Notes: a model not told the origin generated them from the sequence alone. A stretch of DNA of 64,000 nucleotides from Pseudomonas sp. Leaf58 (GCF_003627215.1 NZ_CP032677.1:935501-999500); one strand, 5' to 3'; shown: positions 48,376 through 58,184, counted from the first letter of the stretch. Made by a program: numbers and translations.

Positions 48376-49959
48376 ATGACCAACCAGGCCGCCGAAGTCG
48401 CGAAGCGCCGCACTTTCGCAATTATTTCCCACCCCGACGCCGGTAAGACCACCATCACCGAAAAGCTGCTGCTGATGGGCAAGGCCATTGCCGTCGCCGG
48501 TACCGTGAAGTCGCGCAAGTCCGACCGCCACGCCACCTCCGACTGGATGGAAATGGAGAAGCAGCGCGGCATCTCCATCACCACCTCGGTGATGCAGTTC
48601 CCGTACCGCGAGCACATGATCAACCTGCTCGACACCCCCGGCCACGAAGACTTCTCGGAAGACACCTACCGCACCCTGACCGCGGTGGACTCGGCGCTGA
48701 TGGTGCTCGACGGCGGTAAAGGTGTAGAGCCACGTACCATCGCCCTGATGGACGTGTGCCGCCTGCGCGACACGCCAATCGTCAGCTTCATCAACAAACT
48801 CGACCGGGACATCCGCGACCCCATCGAGCTGTTGGACGAGATCGAAGCTGTGCTGAAGATCAAGGCCGCGCCGATCACCTGGCCGATCGGTTGCTACCGC
48901 GACTTCAAGGGCGTGTACCACCTGACCGGTGACTACATCGTGGTGTACACCCCGGGCCATGGCCACGAACGCACCGAAGCCAAGATCATCCAGAACCTGG
49001 ACTCGGACGAGGCCCGCGCGCACCTGGGCGACCAGTACGATTCGTTCGTTGACCAGCTGGAGCTGGTGCAGGGTGCCTGCCACGAGTTCAACCAGGAAGA
49101 GTTCATCAACGGTCAACTGACCCCGGTGTTCTTCGGTACCGCGCTGGGCAACTTCGGTGTCGACCATGTGCTCGATGCGGTGGTCGACTGGGCGCCGCGC
49201 CCGCTGGGCCGTGTTGCCCACGAGCGTACCGTGGAGCCCGTGGAAGAGAAGTTCACCGGTTTCGTGTTCAAGATCCAGGCGAACATGGACCCGAAACACC
49301 GCGACCGCATCGCCTTCATGCGTATCTGCTCGGGCAAGTACGAAAAGGGCATGAAGATGCGCCATGTGCGTATCAACAAGGACTTGCGCATCGGCGATGC
49401 GCTGACCTTCTTCTCTTCCGAGCGTGAGCAGCTGGAAGAGGCCTATGCCGGCGACATCATCGGCCTGCACAACCACGGCACCATCCAGATTGGCGACACC
49501 TTCACCGAAGGCGAGGCGCTGGGCTTCACCGGTATCCCGCACTTCGCCCCAGAGCTGTTCCGCCGCGTGCGCCTGAAGGACCCGCTGAAATCCAAGCAAC
49601 TGCGCCAGGGCCTGCAGCAGCTGGCTGAAGAGGGTGCGACCCAGGTGTTCTTCCCTGAGCGAAGCAACGACATCATCCTCGGTGCGGTCGGTGTGCTGCA
49701 GTTCGACGTGGTCGCCAGCCGCCTGAAGGAAGAGTACAAGGTCGAGTGCGCCTACGAGCCAATCACCGTATGGTCGGCGCGCTGGATCGGCTGTGACGAC
49801 AAGAAGAAGCTCGAGGAATTCCAGAACAAGGCCATGGAAAACCTGGCCATTGACGGCGGTGGGCACCTGACCTACCTGGCGCCGACCCGGGTCAACCTGG
49901 CGCTGATGGAAGAGCGTTGGCCGGACATCAAGTTCCGCGCTACCCGCGAGCACCACTAA
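48376..49959 (+). CDS. prfC: Peptide chain release factor RF3
   Basis: The 527-residue translational GTPase removes RF1/RF2 from the ribosome after termination. The G domain has the P-loop [18 protein letters not shown], switch [18 protein letters not shown] and NKLDRD; RF3-specific domains 2 and 3 follow. Normal length. Confidence 0.97.
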   Translation: MTNQAAEVAKRRTFAIISHPDAGKTTITEKLLLMGKAIAVAGTVKSRKSDRHATSDWMEMEKQRGISITTSVMQFPYREHMINLLDTPGHEDFSEDTYRTLTAVDSALMVLDGGKGVEPRTIALMDVCRLRDTPIVSFINKLDRDIRDPIELLDEIEAVLKIKAAPITWPIGCYRDFKGVYHLTGDYIVVYTPGHGHERTEAKIIQNLDSDEARAHLGDQYDSFVDQLELVQGACHEFNQEEFINGQLTPVFFGTALGNFGVDHVLDAVVDWAPRPLGRVAHERTVEPVEEKFTGFVFKIQANMDPKHRDRIAFMRICSGKYEKGMKMRHVRINKDLRIGDALTFFSSEREQLEEAYAGDIIGLHNHGTIQIGDTFTEGEALGFTGIPHFAPELFRRVRLKDPLKSKQLRQGLQQLAEEGATQVFFPERSNDIILGAVGVLQFDVVASRLKEEYKVECAYEPITVWSARWIGCDDKKKLEEFQNKAMENLAIDGGGHLTYLAPTRVNLALMEERWPDIKFRATREHH

Positions 49960-49975
49960 GAGCCGCGGCAAGTTT

Positions 49976-50035
49976 CAAGCGGCAAGCTATAAGAAAAAGC
50001 GGGCCCGAATTGGCCCGCTTTTTTCTTGCCGCTTG
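49976..50035 (+). terminator. Terminator after prfC inside a longer inverted repeat
   Basis: AAGCGGGCC (49997-50005) pairs with GGCCCGCTT (50012-50020), followed by TTTTC. A second, outer inverted repeat CAAGCGGCAAG (49976-49986) / CTTGCCGCTTG (50025-50035) encloses it, so the whole could form one long stem. It serves convergent prfC and the binding-protein gene. Confidence 0.85.
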
Positions 50036-50063
50036 CAGCTTGAGGCTTTGCAACTGACGAAGG

Positions 50064-51143
50064 TCAGTTGCCTGCCTTGATACTGGTCCAGACCCGGGTC
50101 CTGATGCGGTCGATCTTGGCCGGCATCGCCTCCAGCGCATACAGCTTGCCCATCACGTCCGCGCTCGGGTAAATCATCGTATTCCCCTTCATCGCCGGCT
50201 CCACCAGCCCGTCCGCCTTGAGGTTGCCGTTGGCGTACTGCACATGGTTGCTGATGTTGGCCATCACTTCCGGTTGCAGCAGATAGTTCATGTAGGCATA
50301 CCCGGCCTTTTCATCCGGCGCATCGGCTGGCATGGCGACCATGTCAAACCACATCGGCGCGCCCTCCTTGGGTATCGAATAGCCCACTTTCACCCCGTTG
50401 TTCGCCTCTTCGGCGCGGTTTTTCGCCTGCAGCACATCCCCCGAGAAGCCCACCACCACGCAGATATCGCCATTGGCCAGGTCGCCGGTGTACTTCGATG
50501 AGTGGAAGTAGCTGATGTACGGGCGCACCTGCATCAGCAACGCCTTGGCCTTGTCGTAATCCGCCGGGTTCTGGCTGTGGTGCGGCAGGCCGAGGTAATG
50601 CAGGGCGATCGGCAGCAGTTCGGGGCCGTTGTCCAGCACTGCGACGCCGCAGCTTTTCAGCTTGCTCATGTATTCGGGCTTGAAGATCAGGTCCCACGAG
50701 TCCAGTGGCGCATTTTCGCCGAGCACCGCCTTGACCTTGTCGATGTTGTAGCCGATGCCGGTGCTACCCCACAGGTACGGGAAGCCGTACTGGTTGCCCG
50801 GGTCGTTCACCTCTAGCGCCTTGAGTAGCACCGGGTTGAGGTTTTGCCAATTGGGCAGCTGCGACTTGTCCAGGCGTTTGAGGGCCTTGCCCTGGATCTG
50901 CCGGGCCATGAAGTGGTTGGAGGGGAACACCACGTCGTAGCCTGAGTTGCCGGTCATCAGCTTGCCGTCGAGGGTTTCGTTACTGTCGTATACGTCGTAG
51001 GTGGGCACGATGCCGCTGGCTTGCTGGAAGTTCTTCAGCGTGTCGGGGGCGACGTAGCTGGACCAGTTGTAGATCTTCACCGTTTCGGCGGCGCTGGCCA
51101 CGCTGGCGGCCAGCAGCAGGGGGGCGAACAGGAGCGTGCGCAT
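50064..51143 (-). CDS. Polyamine ABC binding protein, PotF/SpuD type
   Basis: The 359-residue periplasmic protein has a signal peptide (LLFAPLLLAASVASAAET) and the PotF-like core (VKIYNWSSYVAPDTLKNFQ, YDSNETLDGKLMTGNSGYDVVFPS). It should bind putrescine or spermidine. No permease or ATPase is adjacent, so it must use a transporter encoded elsewhere. It lies in a row with a cupin gene and a PuuB-like oxidase gene on the same strand. Confidence 0.88.
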   Translation of the reverse strand: MRTLLFAPLLLAASVASAAETVKIYNWSSYVAPDTLKNFQQASGIVPTYDVYDSNETLDGKLMTGNSGYDVVFPSNHFMARQIQGKALKRLDKSQLPNWQNLNPVLLKALEVNDPGNQYGFPYLWGSTGIGYNIDKVKAVLGENAPLDSWDLIFKPEYMSKLKSCGVAVLDNGPELLPIALHYLGLPHHSQNPADYDKAKALLMQVRPYISYFHSSKYTGDLANGDICVVVGFSGDVLQAKNRAEEANNGVKVGYSIPKEGAPMWFDMVAMPADAPDEKAGYAYMNYLLQPEVMANISNHVQYANGNLKADGLVEPAMKGNTMIYPSADVMGKLYALEAMPAKIDRIRTRVWTSIKAGN

Positions 51144-51194
51144 ATCGGGATACCTTGCTTTGTCTGTTGTTATCGAAGGCAGGCGATCAGCGGA

Positions 51195-51536
51195 TCAGAA
51201 GATGAGTACGTAGGTCTTGCGCACGGTCTCCTGGATGTCCCAGGTGCCGGTGCTATTGGCCGGTAGCATCAATGCGTCTCCGGCTTCTATGACCAGGGTT
51301 TCGCCACCGTCGGGGGTGAAGGTGCAGCGGCCCTTGATGAAATGGCAGAACTCCTGCTGCACGATCTGCCGCCGCCAGCGCCCGGGGGTGCACTCCCAGA
51401 TGCCGGTTTCGACGCCGTCGCTGCGTTCCACGCAGGTGACCGAGGTCAACGCCACGGGGGCTCCGAGCGGTACCGCGACCGGGTTGGAGCTGTCGAGCAC
51501 GGCGCTGTCGGTGTTCTTGAACTGGGTAATGCTCAT
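51195..51536 (-). CDS. Small cupin-domain protein
   Basis: The 113-residue single cupin (Cupin_3/DUF861 type) has GIWECTPGRWRRQ, VQQEFCHFIKGRCTFTPDGG and ALMLPANSTGTWDIQETVRKTYV. Such proteins often accompany polyamine or amino acid oxidases; the reaction is unknown. The ATG at 51536 (MSITQFKN) was taken; an open frame up to 51761 has no family match and overlaps the next gene. Confidence 0.85.
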   Translation of the reverse strand: MSITQFKNTDSAVLDSSNPVAVPLGAPVALTSVTCVERSDGVETGIWECTPGRWRRQIVQQEFCHFIKGRCTFTPDGGETLVIEAGDALMLPANSTGTWDIQETVRKTYVLIF

Positions 51537-51568
51537 GACCGGTAAATCCTGTGTCGGTGAGTGGGAAG

Positions 51569-52999
51569 TCAGTGCATGAAGCCTTCCATGAAGTCCGCAA
51601 GCGAGCTGGCCAGGCGCCGCCTCCAGGGCGCGCTGGCGGGGTTGGCGAGGGTTTGGTCCTCGTGGACGAAGCTCTGGATGATCGCGTTGTAGCCCAGCCA
51701 GCGGCAGGGCTCGGGCGGCCAACTGGCCAGGCTCGAGACCGGGCGGTTGTCGAGCACCCAAGGTTGCGCGGTCAGTTGGTTGTGCTGGTTGAGGATCAGC
51801 GCCGCCAGGGTGCGCCCGCCCAGGTTGGTGGCACCGACGCCTTCACCGCCGTAACCGCCGGCCAGGGCGATACCGCGCTGGCGGTCGCAGAGCATGTGTG
51901 GGTGGAAGCGCCGCGCCATGCCCAGGTTGCCGCCCCAGGTGTGCGTGATGCGGGCGTGCTTCAGCTGTGGGAATAGCTCACCGAACAAGTAGCGGCGCAG
52001 TTCGATTTCGTGTGGGTCAAGGTTGAAGTTTTCGCGCAGGCGGCCGCCGAAGCGGTAGCCACCGCGGGCGCCGAATACCAGGCGGTTGTCAGCGGTGCGC
52101 TGGCCGTAGGTGACCTGGCGGCTGCTTTCGCTGAACGCCTGGCCTTGGCTCAGGCCGATCTGCGCCCAGGTGGCTTCCGGTAGCGGCTCGGTGGCTACCA
52201 GCAGGCTTTGCACCGGTAACTGGTGCTTGCCCAGCGGTGGCAGGCTGGCGGCATAGCCTTCCACGGCGGGCACCACCCACTGGCAGCGAATGCGTGCCAG
52301 CGGGGTGCGCACCTCACCGGGTTGCCAGTCGATGGCCGGGGTGTTTTCGTAGATCGTTACGCCCAACGCTTGCACCGCCCGGGCCAGGCCTCGCACCAGC
52401 TTGGCCGGCTGAATGGTCGCGGTGTGCGGGCTGTAGATGGCGCCGTAGGCGTTGCTGACCCGCAGTTGGGCGTCCAACTGCTCGGGGCGTAGCCAGCGGT
52501 AGTCATCCTCGGTCATGCCTTGGCGGTACAGGCCGTCGAGGTAGGCGCGCAGGCTGCGTTCCTGTTCCGGGTAACGCGCGGCGCAGTACAGCACGCCGCC
52601 CTTGCGGTAGTCGCAATCGATGCCTTCGCGCTGCAATACGCTGTGCACTTCATCGGGAATACCGTGCAGCAGGTCAATGCTGGTGCGGCGCTGTTGCGGT
52701 GACAGGGTGGCGAGCAAGCGGTCTTCGCCCAGCAGGTTGCCCATCAGCCAGCCGCCGTTGCGCCCCGAGGCGCCGAAGCCGGCGATGTTGGCGTCGATCA
52801 CCGCGATGGTCAGTTGCGGCGCTTGGCGCTTGAGGTAGTAAGCGGTCCACAGGCCGGTGTAGCCGGCGCCGATGATGCACACATCCGCTACCAGGTCTTC
52901 GCGCAGGGCCGGGCGGGCGCACAGTGGCTCGTCTAGCTGGTCCATCCACAGGCTGAGCGTGCGCAGGGGTTGCATCGGGTTCGGCTCCACATCCGTCAA
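51569..52999 (-). CDS. FAD-dependent amine oxidoreductase, PuuB-like
   Basis: The 476-residue DAO-family flavoprotein has the dinucleotide fold near residues 38-65 (ADVCIIGAGYTGLWTAYYL), then IAGFGASGRNGGWLMGNLLG, and a C-terminal FAD contact (GIALAGGYGGEGVGATNLGGRTLA). It resembles gamma-glutamylputrescine oxidase and related polyamine oxidases. With the neighbouring PotF-like protein and cupin it suggests use of a polyamine or related amine. Exact substrate unknown. Confidence 0.85.
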   Translation of the reverse strand: MTDVEPNPMQPLRTLSLWMDQLDEPLCARPALREDLVADVCIIGAGYTGLWTAYYLKRQAPQLTIAVIDANIAGFGASGRNGGWLMGNLLGEDRLLATLSPQQRRTSIDLLHGIPDEVHSVLQREGIDCDYRKGGVLYCAARYPEQERSLRAYLDGLYRQGMTEDDYRWLRPEQLDAQLRVSNAYGAIYSPHTATIQPAKLVRGLARAVQALGVTIYENTPAIDWQPGEVRTPLARIRCQWVVPAVEGYAASLPPLGKHQLPVQSLLVATEPLPEATWAQIGLSQGQAFSESSRQVTYGQRTADNRLVFGARGGYRFGGRLRENFNLDPHEIELRRYLFGELFPQLKHARITHTWGGNLGMARRFHPHMLCDRQRGIALAGGYGGEGVGATNLGGRTLAALILNQHNQLTAQPWVLDNRPVSSLASWPPEPCRWLGYNAIIQSFVHEDQTLANPASAPWRRRLASSLADFMEGFMH

Positions 53000-53039
53000 G
53001 GTCTGTGGGCGATCCTAGTGGGGGCGGCGGGCCGCTGTC

Positions 53040-53849
53040 TTACATGCGTGCACGTAGGGAAATTTGCTTCAGGTACGCCTTGGGCGTGAGCCCGGTGTGT
53101 TCCCGGAAGCACTTGTAAAACGCCGACAGTGAGTTGAAACCGGCGTTGAATGCCAGGTCGTCGATCGGTACTGCGACGCTGTCGTCGTCGAGGCTGGCCA
53201 TCAGGTGTTGCAGGCGCGCCTGGTTGACGTAGCGGTAGAAGCTTTGCCCGAGCACCTGGTTAAGCAGGTAGGAGATCTGGTTGCGGCTGTAGCCGCTGGC
53301 GTCGGCCACCTGTTGCAGGTCCAGCTCCGGGTCCAGGTACGGGCGTTGGCGCTGGAAGTAATGCTCCAGGTCCTGGGCCATGGTCGACAGCTGCCTTGGC
53401 GACAGGCCCAGGCGGCTGGTGGCCGGGCGCGGGCCTGTGCTGGCGTGGCCGCTGCCGCGCTGGCGGACCAGCGTGGCATATTCGTTGACCCGCCAGATCA
53501 GGCCGTCCTTGACGGTGATCGCCTCGCTGGACTGGAACGCCACCAGGCCATCGCCACCCTGCACCGTGACTTGATACTGGATGAACGCGGTGCAGCCATC
53601 GACGCGGATACGGTCGCTGTGGACGATGTCCTCGCCGGCTTCGTGGGGCAGGCAGGCACGCACGTAGTCGCGCAGTTCCTGGTAGCGGAGCACGCGGTTC
53701 TGGAAGAAATCGTGGTACTGGATGTCGGGGTGGTAAAGCGCGATGACGCCGTCGAGGTCGCGGTGCTTCCAGCACAGGTGGTAGCGCAGCACGGTGTCGG
53801 CGGTGAGCGGGGTTTGCTCGGGGCCGTCGGGTAGGGTGGTGGCGGTCAT
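53040..53849 (-). CDS. AraC-family regulator with an NTF2-like N-domain
   Basis: The 269-residue protein has an N-terminal SnoaL/NTF2-like domain (about residues 15-125, YHLCWKHRDLDGVIALYHPDIQYHDFF... IWRVNEYATLVRQRG). The usual AraC pair of HTH motifs is at the C-terminus (about 165-265, LDLQQVADASGYSRNQISYLL and IDDLAFNAGFNSLSAFYKCFREHTG). It is likely the regulator of the adjacent amine-oxidation genes. The ATG at 53849 was taken; an earlier ATG at 53909 extends into the upstream region. Ligand unknown. Confidence 0.85.
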   Translation of the reverse strand: MTATTLPDGPEQTPLTADTVLRYHLCWKHRDLDGVIALYHPDIQYHDFFQNRVLRYQELRDYVRACLPHEAGEDIVHSDRIRVDGCTAFIQYQVTVQGGDGLVAFQSSEAITVKDGLIWRVNEYATLVRQRGSGHASTGPRPATSRLGLSPRQLSTMAQDLEHYFQRQRPYLDPELDLQQVADASGYSRNQISYLLNQVLGQSFYRYVNQARLQHLMASLDDDSVAVPIDDLAFNAGFNSLSAFYKCFREHTGLTPKAYLKQISLRARM

Positions 53850-53973
53850 GCGCCTGATAGTGCATTGCAGAACACCCAGGTGCAAGGGCGAGAATCTGGC
53901 AAATTGCACGGTTTAGGCAAGCGGTTTATGGGGTAAGCCGTTGATTCATATGAATGTAATTTTTTGATACCAA

Positions 53974-53989
53974 TGGCATGACGCGTGCA
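53974..53989 (+). promoter_or_regulatory. Sigma54 (-24/-12) promoter-like sequence
   Basis: TGGCATGACGCGTGCA has GG and GC exactly ten bases apart and matches the TGGCACG-N4-TTGCA consensus at all but two positions. It lies 35 bases before the start of the 24-residue protein gene, on the same strand. Confidence 0.5.
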
Positions 53990-54023
53990 GCGGTTTGTTC
54001 ACCATCGAACAAGGAGAAACGCC

Positions 54024-54098
54024 ATGCGCTCGATATTGCTGTGGATGATTGGGGTGCCGATTCCGGTGATCATCCTGATCTGGTTCTTTATGCATTGA
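54024..54098 (+). CDS. 24-residue membrane microprotein
   Basis: ATG at 54024 with a strong ribosome site (AAGGAGAAACGCC) opens a 24-codon frame beginning MRSILLWMIGVPIP and ending FFMH. Almost the whole peptide is one hydrophobic membrane helix with a single Arg at the start and the motif GVPIPVIILIW. Short peptides with a G(I/V)PIP core are familiar in proteobacterial genomes, but no function is known. The strong ribosome site and the sigma54-like promoter argue that it is real. Confidence 0.7.
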   Translation: MRSILLWMIGVPIPVIILIWFFMH

Positions 54099-54108
54099 GA
54101 TTTTTTTG

Positions 54109-54184
54109 GGGCCGCTTTGCGGCCCATCGCGGCTAAATCCGCTCCTACAAAGGTAGCGCTGTAGGAGCGGATTTATCCGCGATG
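54109..54184. repeat. Hairpin and REP pair after the microprotein gene
   Basis: GGGCCGC-TTT-GCGGCCC (54109-54125) is followed by an inverted REP pair, TCGCGGCTAAATCCGCTCCTAC and GTAGGAGCGGATTTATCCGCGA (up to 54182). These are AT-richer variants of the REP core seen elsewhere. The T-run lies before, not after, the hairpin. Confidence 0.75.
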
Positions 54185-54198
54185 AATTTCACACCAAT

Positions 54199-55167
54199 TT
54201 AGAGAAACTGCTCGGCATAGTGGCAAGCCACCTGCCGGGTACTGACCTGTCGCAACGCCGGTACCTCCTTCGCACAACGCTCAGTGGCATACGGGCAGCG
54301 CTTGTGAAACGCGCACCCATCCGGCGGGTTAAGCGGGTTAGGCAGCTCCCCGACGATGCGGATCTTCGGTTTCAGCGGGTCTGGATGAATCGCCGGTGTC
54401 GCCGACAGCAGCGCCTGGGTATATGGGTGCAGCGGCTTTTCGTAGATATCGCCCTTCGGCCCCATTTCCGCCGGCCGCCCCAGGTACATCACCAGCACCT
54501 GATCGGCCACATGCCGCACCACCGCCAGGTTGTGCGAGATGAACACGTAGGCGGTGTTGAACTCCTTTTGCAAATCCATGAACAGGTTCAGCACCTGGGC
54601 CTGGATCGACACGTCCAGCGCCGAGGTCGGTTCGTCCGCCACCAGCACCTTGGGCTGTAGCATCATTGCCCGGGCCAGGGCGATACGCTGGCGCTGGCCA
54701 CCGGAGAACATGTGCGGGTAGCGCTGGTAATGCTCGGGGCGCAGGCCAACCTGCTCCATCATTTTCTGCACTTTTTCGCGCCGCTCGGCCTTGCTCAGTG
54801 AGGTGTTGATCAGCAGCGGCTCAGCCAACTGGTCACCAATCTTCTGCCGCGGGTTGAGTGAGGCGTAGGGGCTTTGAAACACCATCTGCACGTCGCGGCG
54901 CAGTTGCTTGCGCTCGGCTTTGCTGGCGCCTTTCACCTCGGTGCCGGCGATTTGCAGCGAGCCGGACGACGGCTCTTCGATCAGTGTCAGGGCGCGGGCC
55001 AGGGTCGACTTGCCGCAGCCGGACTCGCCGACCACGGCCAGGGTCTTGCCGGCCTCCAGTTCGAACGACACACCATTGAGCGCGCGAACCAGTGCGTGGC
55101 CTTTGAACAGCCCACGGGAGACTTCGTAATGCCGGGTCAGCTCCCGGGCGGATAGAACGACGGCCAT
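54199..55167 (-). CDS. dppF: Dipeptide ABC transporter ATPase DppF
   Basis: The 322-residue ATPase has Walker A GESGCGKSTLA, signature FSGGQRQRIAL and Walker B VLVADEPTSALDV. The oligopeptide-specific C-terminal cysteine region CAFHKRCPYATERCAKEVPAL can hold an iron-sulfur cluster. The ATG overlaps the dppD stop (TGATG). Last gene of the operon. Confidence 0.95.
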   Translation of the reverse strand: MAVVLSARELTRHYEVSRGLFKGHALVRALNGVSFELEAGKTLAVVGESGCGKSTLARALTLIEEPSSGSLQIAGTEVKGASKAERKQLRRDVQMVFQSPYASLNPRQKIGDQLAEPLLINTSLSKAERREKVQKMMEQVGLRPEHYQRYPHMFSGGQRQRIALARAMMLQPKVLVADEPTSALDVSIQAQVLNLFMDLQKEFNTAYVFISHNLAVVRHVADQVLVMYLGRPAEMGPKGDIYEKPLHPYTQALLSATPAIHPDPLKPKIRIVGELPNPLNPPDGCAFHKRCPYATERCAKEVPALRQVSTRQVACHYAEQFL

Positions 55168-56135
55168 CACGCCACCTCCTGGTTCAACGGGTAGAAGCAA
55201 CGCACCAGGCTATGGGCCTGAGGATCGAGGGGCGGGCGCTGGCGCCGGCAGTTGTCCTGCACGTACGGGCAGCGCGGTGACAGCAGGCAACCGACGGGGC
55301 GGTCGTAGCGACCGGGGACTATGCCAGGCAGGGTGGCCAGGCGCTCGGCGCCGATGCTGTGTTCGGGGATCGCCGCCAGCAGCGCTTCGCTGTAAGGGTG
55401 CGCGGGCACCTCGAACAGCTGCGGCACCTGGCCCACCTCGACGGCTTGGCCGGCGTACATCACGCACACCCGCTTGGCCGTTTCGGCCACCACGGCCAAG
55501 TCGTGGGTGATCAGGATGAGTGCCATGTTGCGCTCTTTCTGCAGGTTGACCAGCAGCTCCATGATCTGAGCCTGGATGGTCACGTCCAGCGCGGTGGTCG
55601 GTTCGTCGGCGATCAGCAACTTGGGCTCGCCAGCAATCGCCATGGCAATCGCCACGCGCTGGCTCATGCCGCCGGACAACTGGTGCGGGTAGGCGTCCAG
55701 GCGGCTTTCCGCTGCCGGGATCTCGACTTTTTTCAGCAGCTCCAGGGCACGTTGGCGCGCGGCCTTGCCCTTCAGGCCCAGGTGCTGGCGCAGCACTTCC
55801 TCGATTTGGTAGCCCACGGTGAAGCTGGGGTTGAGCGCGGTCATCGGGTCTTGGAAGACCATGGCGATGTCCTTGCCCACCACCTTGCGCCGCTGACGGC
55901 CGCTGAGCTTGAGCATATTGGTGCCGTCGAAGGTAAGCGCGTCGGCGGTGATGCGCCCGGGGGCGTCGATCAGGCCCATCAGGGCCATCATGGTCACCGA
56001 CTTGCCCGAGCCGGATTCGCCGACGATGGCCAGGATTTCGCCGGCGTCCACGGCCAGGTCCAGGCCATCGACCACCGGTACTGCATGGGCGTCGCCGAAG
56101 CGCACGTTCAGGTTGTTGATCTGCAACAGTGACAT
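55167..56135 (-). CDS. dppD: Dipeptide ABC transporter ATPase DppD
   Basis: The 322-residue ATPase has Walker [12 protein letters not shown], signature [11 protein letters not shown], Walker [14 protein letters not shown] and the C-terminal Cys motif [14 protein letters not shown]. The ATG at 56135 has GAGGAG upstream; an open frame to 56180 is not supported. It pairs with DppF. Confidence 0.95.
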   Translation of the reverse strand: MSLLQINNLNVRFGDAHAVPVVDGLDLAVDAGEILAIVGESGSGKSVTMMALMGLIDAPGRITADALTFDGTNMLKLSGRQRRKVVGKDIAMVFQDPMTALNPSFTVGYQIEEVLRQHLGLKGKAARQRALELLKKVEIPAAESRLDAYPHQLSGGMSQRVAIAMAIAGEPKLLIADEPTTALDVTIQAQIMELLVNLQKERNMALILITHDLAVVAETAKRVCVMYAGQAVEVGQVPQLFEVPAHPYSEALLAAIPEHSIGAERLATLPGIVPGRYDRPVGCLLSPRCPYVQDNCRRQRPPLDPQAHSLVRCFYPLNQEVA

Positions 56136-56145
56136 GGCGTTCTCC

Positions 56146-57072
56146 TCAGGCGGCGTTCTTGAGTTTCGGGTCCAGCGCATCGCGCAGGCCGTCGCCCATC
56201 AGGTTGATTGCCAGCACACTGAGCAGAATGGTCAGGCCGGGCAGGCTGACTACCCACCAGGCGCGCTCGATGTAGTCACGGGCCGAAGCCAGCATGGTGC
56301 CCCACTCGGGGGTAGGCGGTTGTACGCCAAGGCCGAGGAAGCCTAGGGCGGCAGCGTCGAGGATGGCCGAGGAGAAGCTGAGGGTGGCCTGCACGATCAA
56401 CGGTGCCATGCAGTTGGGCAGCACGGTGACGAACATCAGCCGTGGCAGCCCGGCACCGGCCAGGCGTGCGGCGGTCACGTAATCGCGGTTCAGCTCGCCC
56501 ATCACCGCGGCACGGGTCAGGCGCACGTAGGAGGGCAACGACACGATGGCGATGGCGATCACCGTGTTGATCAGGCCAGGGCCAAGGATGGCGACGATGG
56601 CCACCGCCAACAGCAGTGAGGGTAGGGCCAGCATCACGTCCATCAGGCGCATGATCGACGGGCCGAGCAGCTGCGGGAAAAAGCCAGCCAGCAGGCCCAG
56701 CAGGATGCCCGGCAGCAGCGACATTACCACCGACGACAGGCCAATCAGCAGCGACAGGCGCGCGCCTTGGATCAACCGCGAAAGCAGGTCGCGGCCCAGT
56801 TCGTCGGTGCCGAGGATGAACTGCCAGTTGCCGCCTTCCAGCCATACCGGTGGGGTTAACAGGAAGTCGCGGTATTGCTCGCTCGGATCGTGCGGGGCGA
56901 CCCATGGCGCAAACAGCGCGCAGAACACCACCAGGCACATGAAAGCCAGGCCCATTACCGCGCCCTTGTTACGCGCGAAGGCCTGCCAGAATTCTTTGTA
57001 CGGTGAGGGGTAGAGCAGGCTCTGGTCCACCGGGCTGGCCGGGGTGACGGAGTTTGGAATCGGGCTAGTCAT
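56146..57072 (-). CDS. dppC: Dipeptide ABC transporter permease DppC
   Basis: The 308-residue permease has about six membrane helices, an N-terminal OppC_N region ([22 protein letters not shown]) and the EAA-type loop ([23 protein letters not shown]). It forms the channel with DppB. Confidence 0.95.
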   Translation of the reverse strand: MTSPIPNSVTPASPVDQSLLYPSPYKEFWQAFARNKGAVMGLAFMCLVVFCALFAPWVAPHDPSEQYRDFLLTPPVWLEGGNWQFILGTDELGRDLLSRLIQGARLSLLIGLSSVVMSLLPGILLGLLAGFFPQLLGPSIMRLMDVMLALPSLLLAVAIVAILGPGLINTVIAIAIVSLPSYVRLTRAAVMGELNRDYVTAARLAGAGLPRLMFVTVLPNCMAPLIVQATLSFSSAILDAAALGFLGLGVQPPTPEWGTMLASARDYIERAWWVVSLPGLTILLSVLAINLMGDGLRDALDPKLKNAA

Positions 57073-57082
57073 GGCGGGGGCC

Positions 57083-58093
57083 TCAGCGCTGATGACGGAT
57101 GCGTGGGTTGGCCAGGCCGTAGAGGATGTCCACGACGAAGTTGACCAGGATCACCAGGCAGGCAATTAACAGGATGCCGTTCTGGACCACGGGGTAGTCA
57201 CGGGCGCCGATGGCTTCGATCAGCCACTTGCCGATGCCCGGCCAGGAGAAGATGGTTTCAGTCAGCACCGCACCGGCCAGCAACGTACCGACCTGCAGGC
57301 CGAACACGGTCAGCACCGGGATCAGCGCGTTGCGCAGGCCATGCACGAACACTACCCGGGCCGGTGACAGGCCCTTGGCGCGGGCGGTACGGATGTAGTC
57401 CTCGCGCAGCACTTCGAGCATTGACGAACGGGTCATGCGGGCGATCACCGCCAGGGGGATGGTACCCAGCACGATGGACGGCAGGATCAGGTGCATCACG
57501 GCATCCTTGAACGCACCTTGTTCGTCGCTGAGCAGGGTGTCGATGAGCATGAAGCCGGTCTTCGGTTCGATGTCGTAGAGCAGGTCGATGCGCCCGGACA
57601 CCGGGGTCCAGCCCAGGCTTACCGAGAAGAACATGATCAGGATCAGGCCCCACCAGAAGATCGGCATCGAGTAGCCGGCCAGCGATATGCCCATCACCCC
57701 GTGGTCGAACAGCGAACCGCGCTTGAGCGCGGCAATCACCCCGGCCAACAGGCCGAAGATGCCGGCGAACAGCAGGGCGGCGAAGGCCAGTTCGAGGGTG
57801 GCCGGGAACAGGGTGAGGAACTCGCTCCACACGCTCTCGCGGGTGCGCAGCGATTCACCGAGGTCACCTTGGGCCAACTTGCCGACATAGTCCAGGTACT
57901 GGACCGGCAGCGGCTTGTTCAGGCCCAGGCGCTCCATGGCCTGGGCATGCATTTCGGGGTCGACCCTGCGCTCGCCCATCATCACTTCCACCGGGTCGCC
58001 GGGGATCAGGCGTATGAGCGCGAAGGTCAGCAAGGTGATACCGAAGAAGGTCGGTATCAGCAGGCCAAGGCGCCGGGCAATAAAACTCAACAT
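57083..58093 (-). CDS. dppB: Dipeptide ABC transporter permease DppB
   Basis: The 336-residue permease begins MLSFIARRLGLLIPTFFGITLLTFALIRLIPGDP, as usual for DppB/OppB. It has about six helices and the EAA loop (YIRTARAKGLSPARVVFVHGLRNAL). Confidence 0.95.
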   Translation of the reverse strand: MLSFIARRLGLLIPTFFGITLLTFALIRLIPGDPVEVMMGERRVDPEMHAQAMERLGLNKPLPVQYLDYVGKLAQGDLGESLRTRESVWSEFLTLFPATLELAFAALLFAGIFGLLAGVIAALKRGSLFDHGVMGISLAGYSMPIFWWGLILIMFFSVSLGWTPVSGRIDLLYDIEPKTGFMLIDTLLSDEQGAFKDAVMHLILPSIVLGTIPLAVIARMTRSSMLEVLREDYIRTARAKGLSPARVVFVHGLRNALIPVLTVFGLQVGTLLAGAVLTETIFSWPGIGKWLIEAIGARDYPVVQNGILLIACLVILVNFVVDILYGLANPRIRHQR

Positions 58094-58144
58094 TGTCGGG
58101 GTTACCTCATCAGGCCGCGCGGCAAGCAGCGCGCTGCGGCAGCG

Positions 58145-58173
58145 CCGCCGGTCCCCGTGTGGGTTGCCGGCGG
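58145..58173 (-). terminator. Stem-loop between dppA and dppB
   Basis: CCGCCGG (58145-58151) pairs with CCGGCGG (58167-58173) in the 91-base gap after dppA. There is no T-run. A stem here could stabilise the dppA mRNA or partly end transcription so the binding protein is made in excess of the permease. Confidence 0.45.
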
Positions 58174-58184
58174 TCGTTGTTGTT

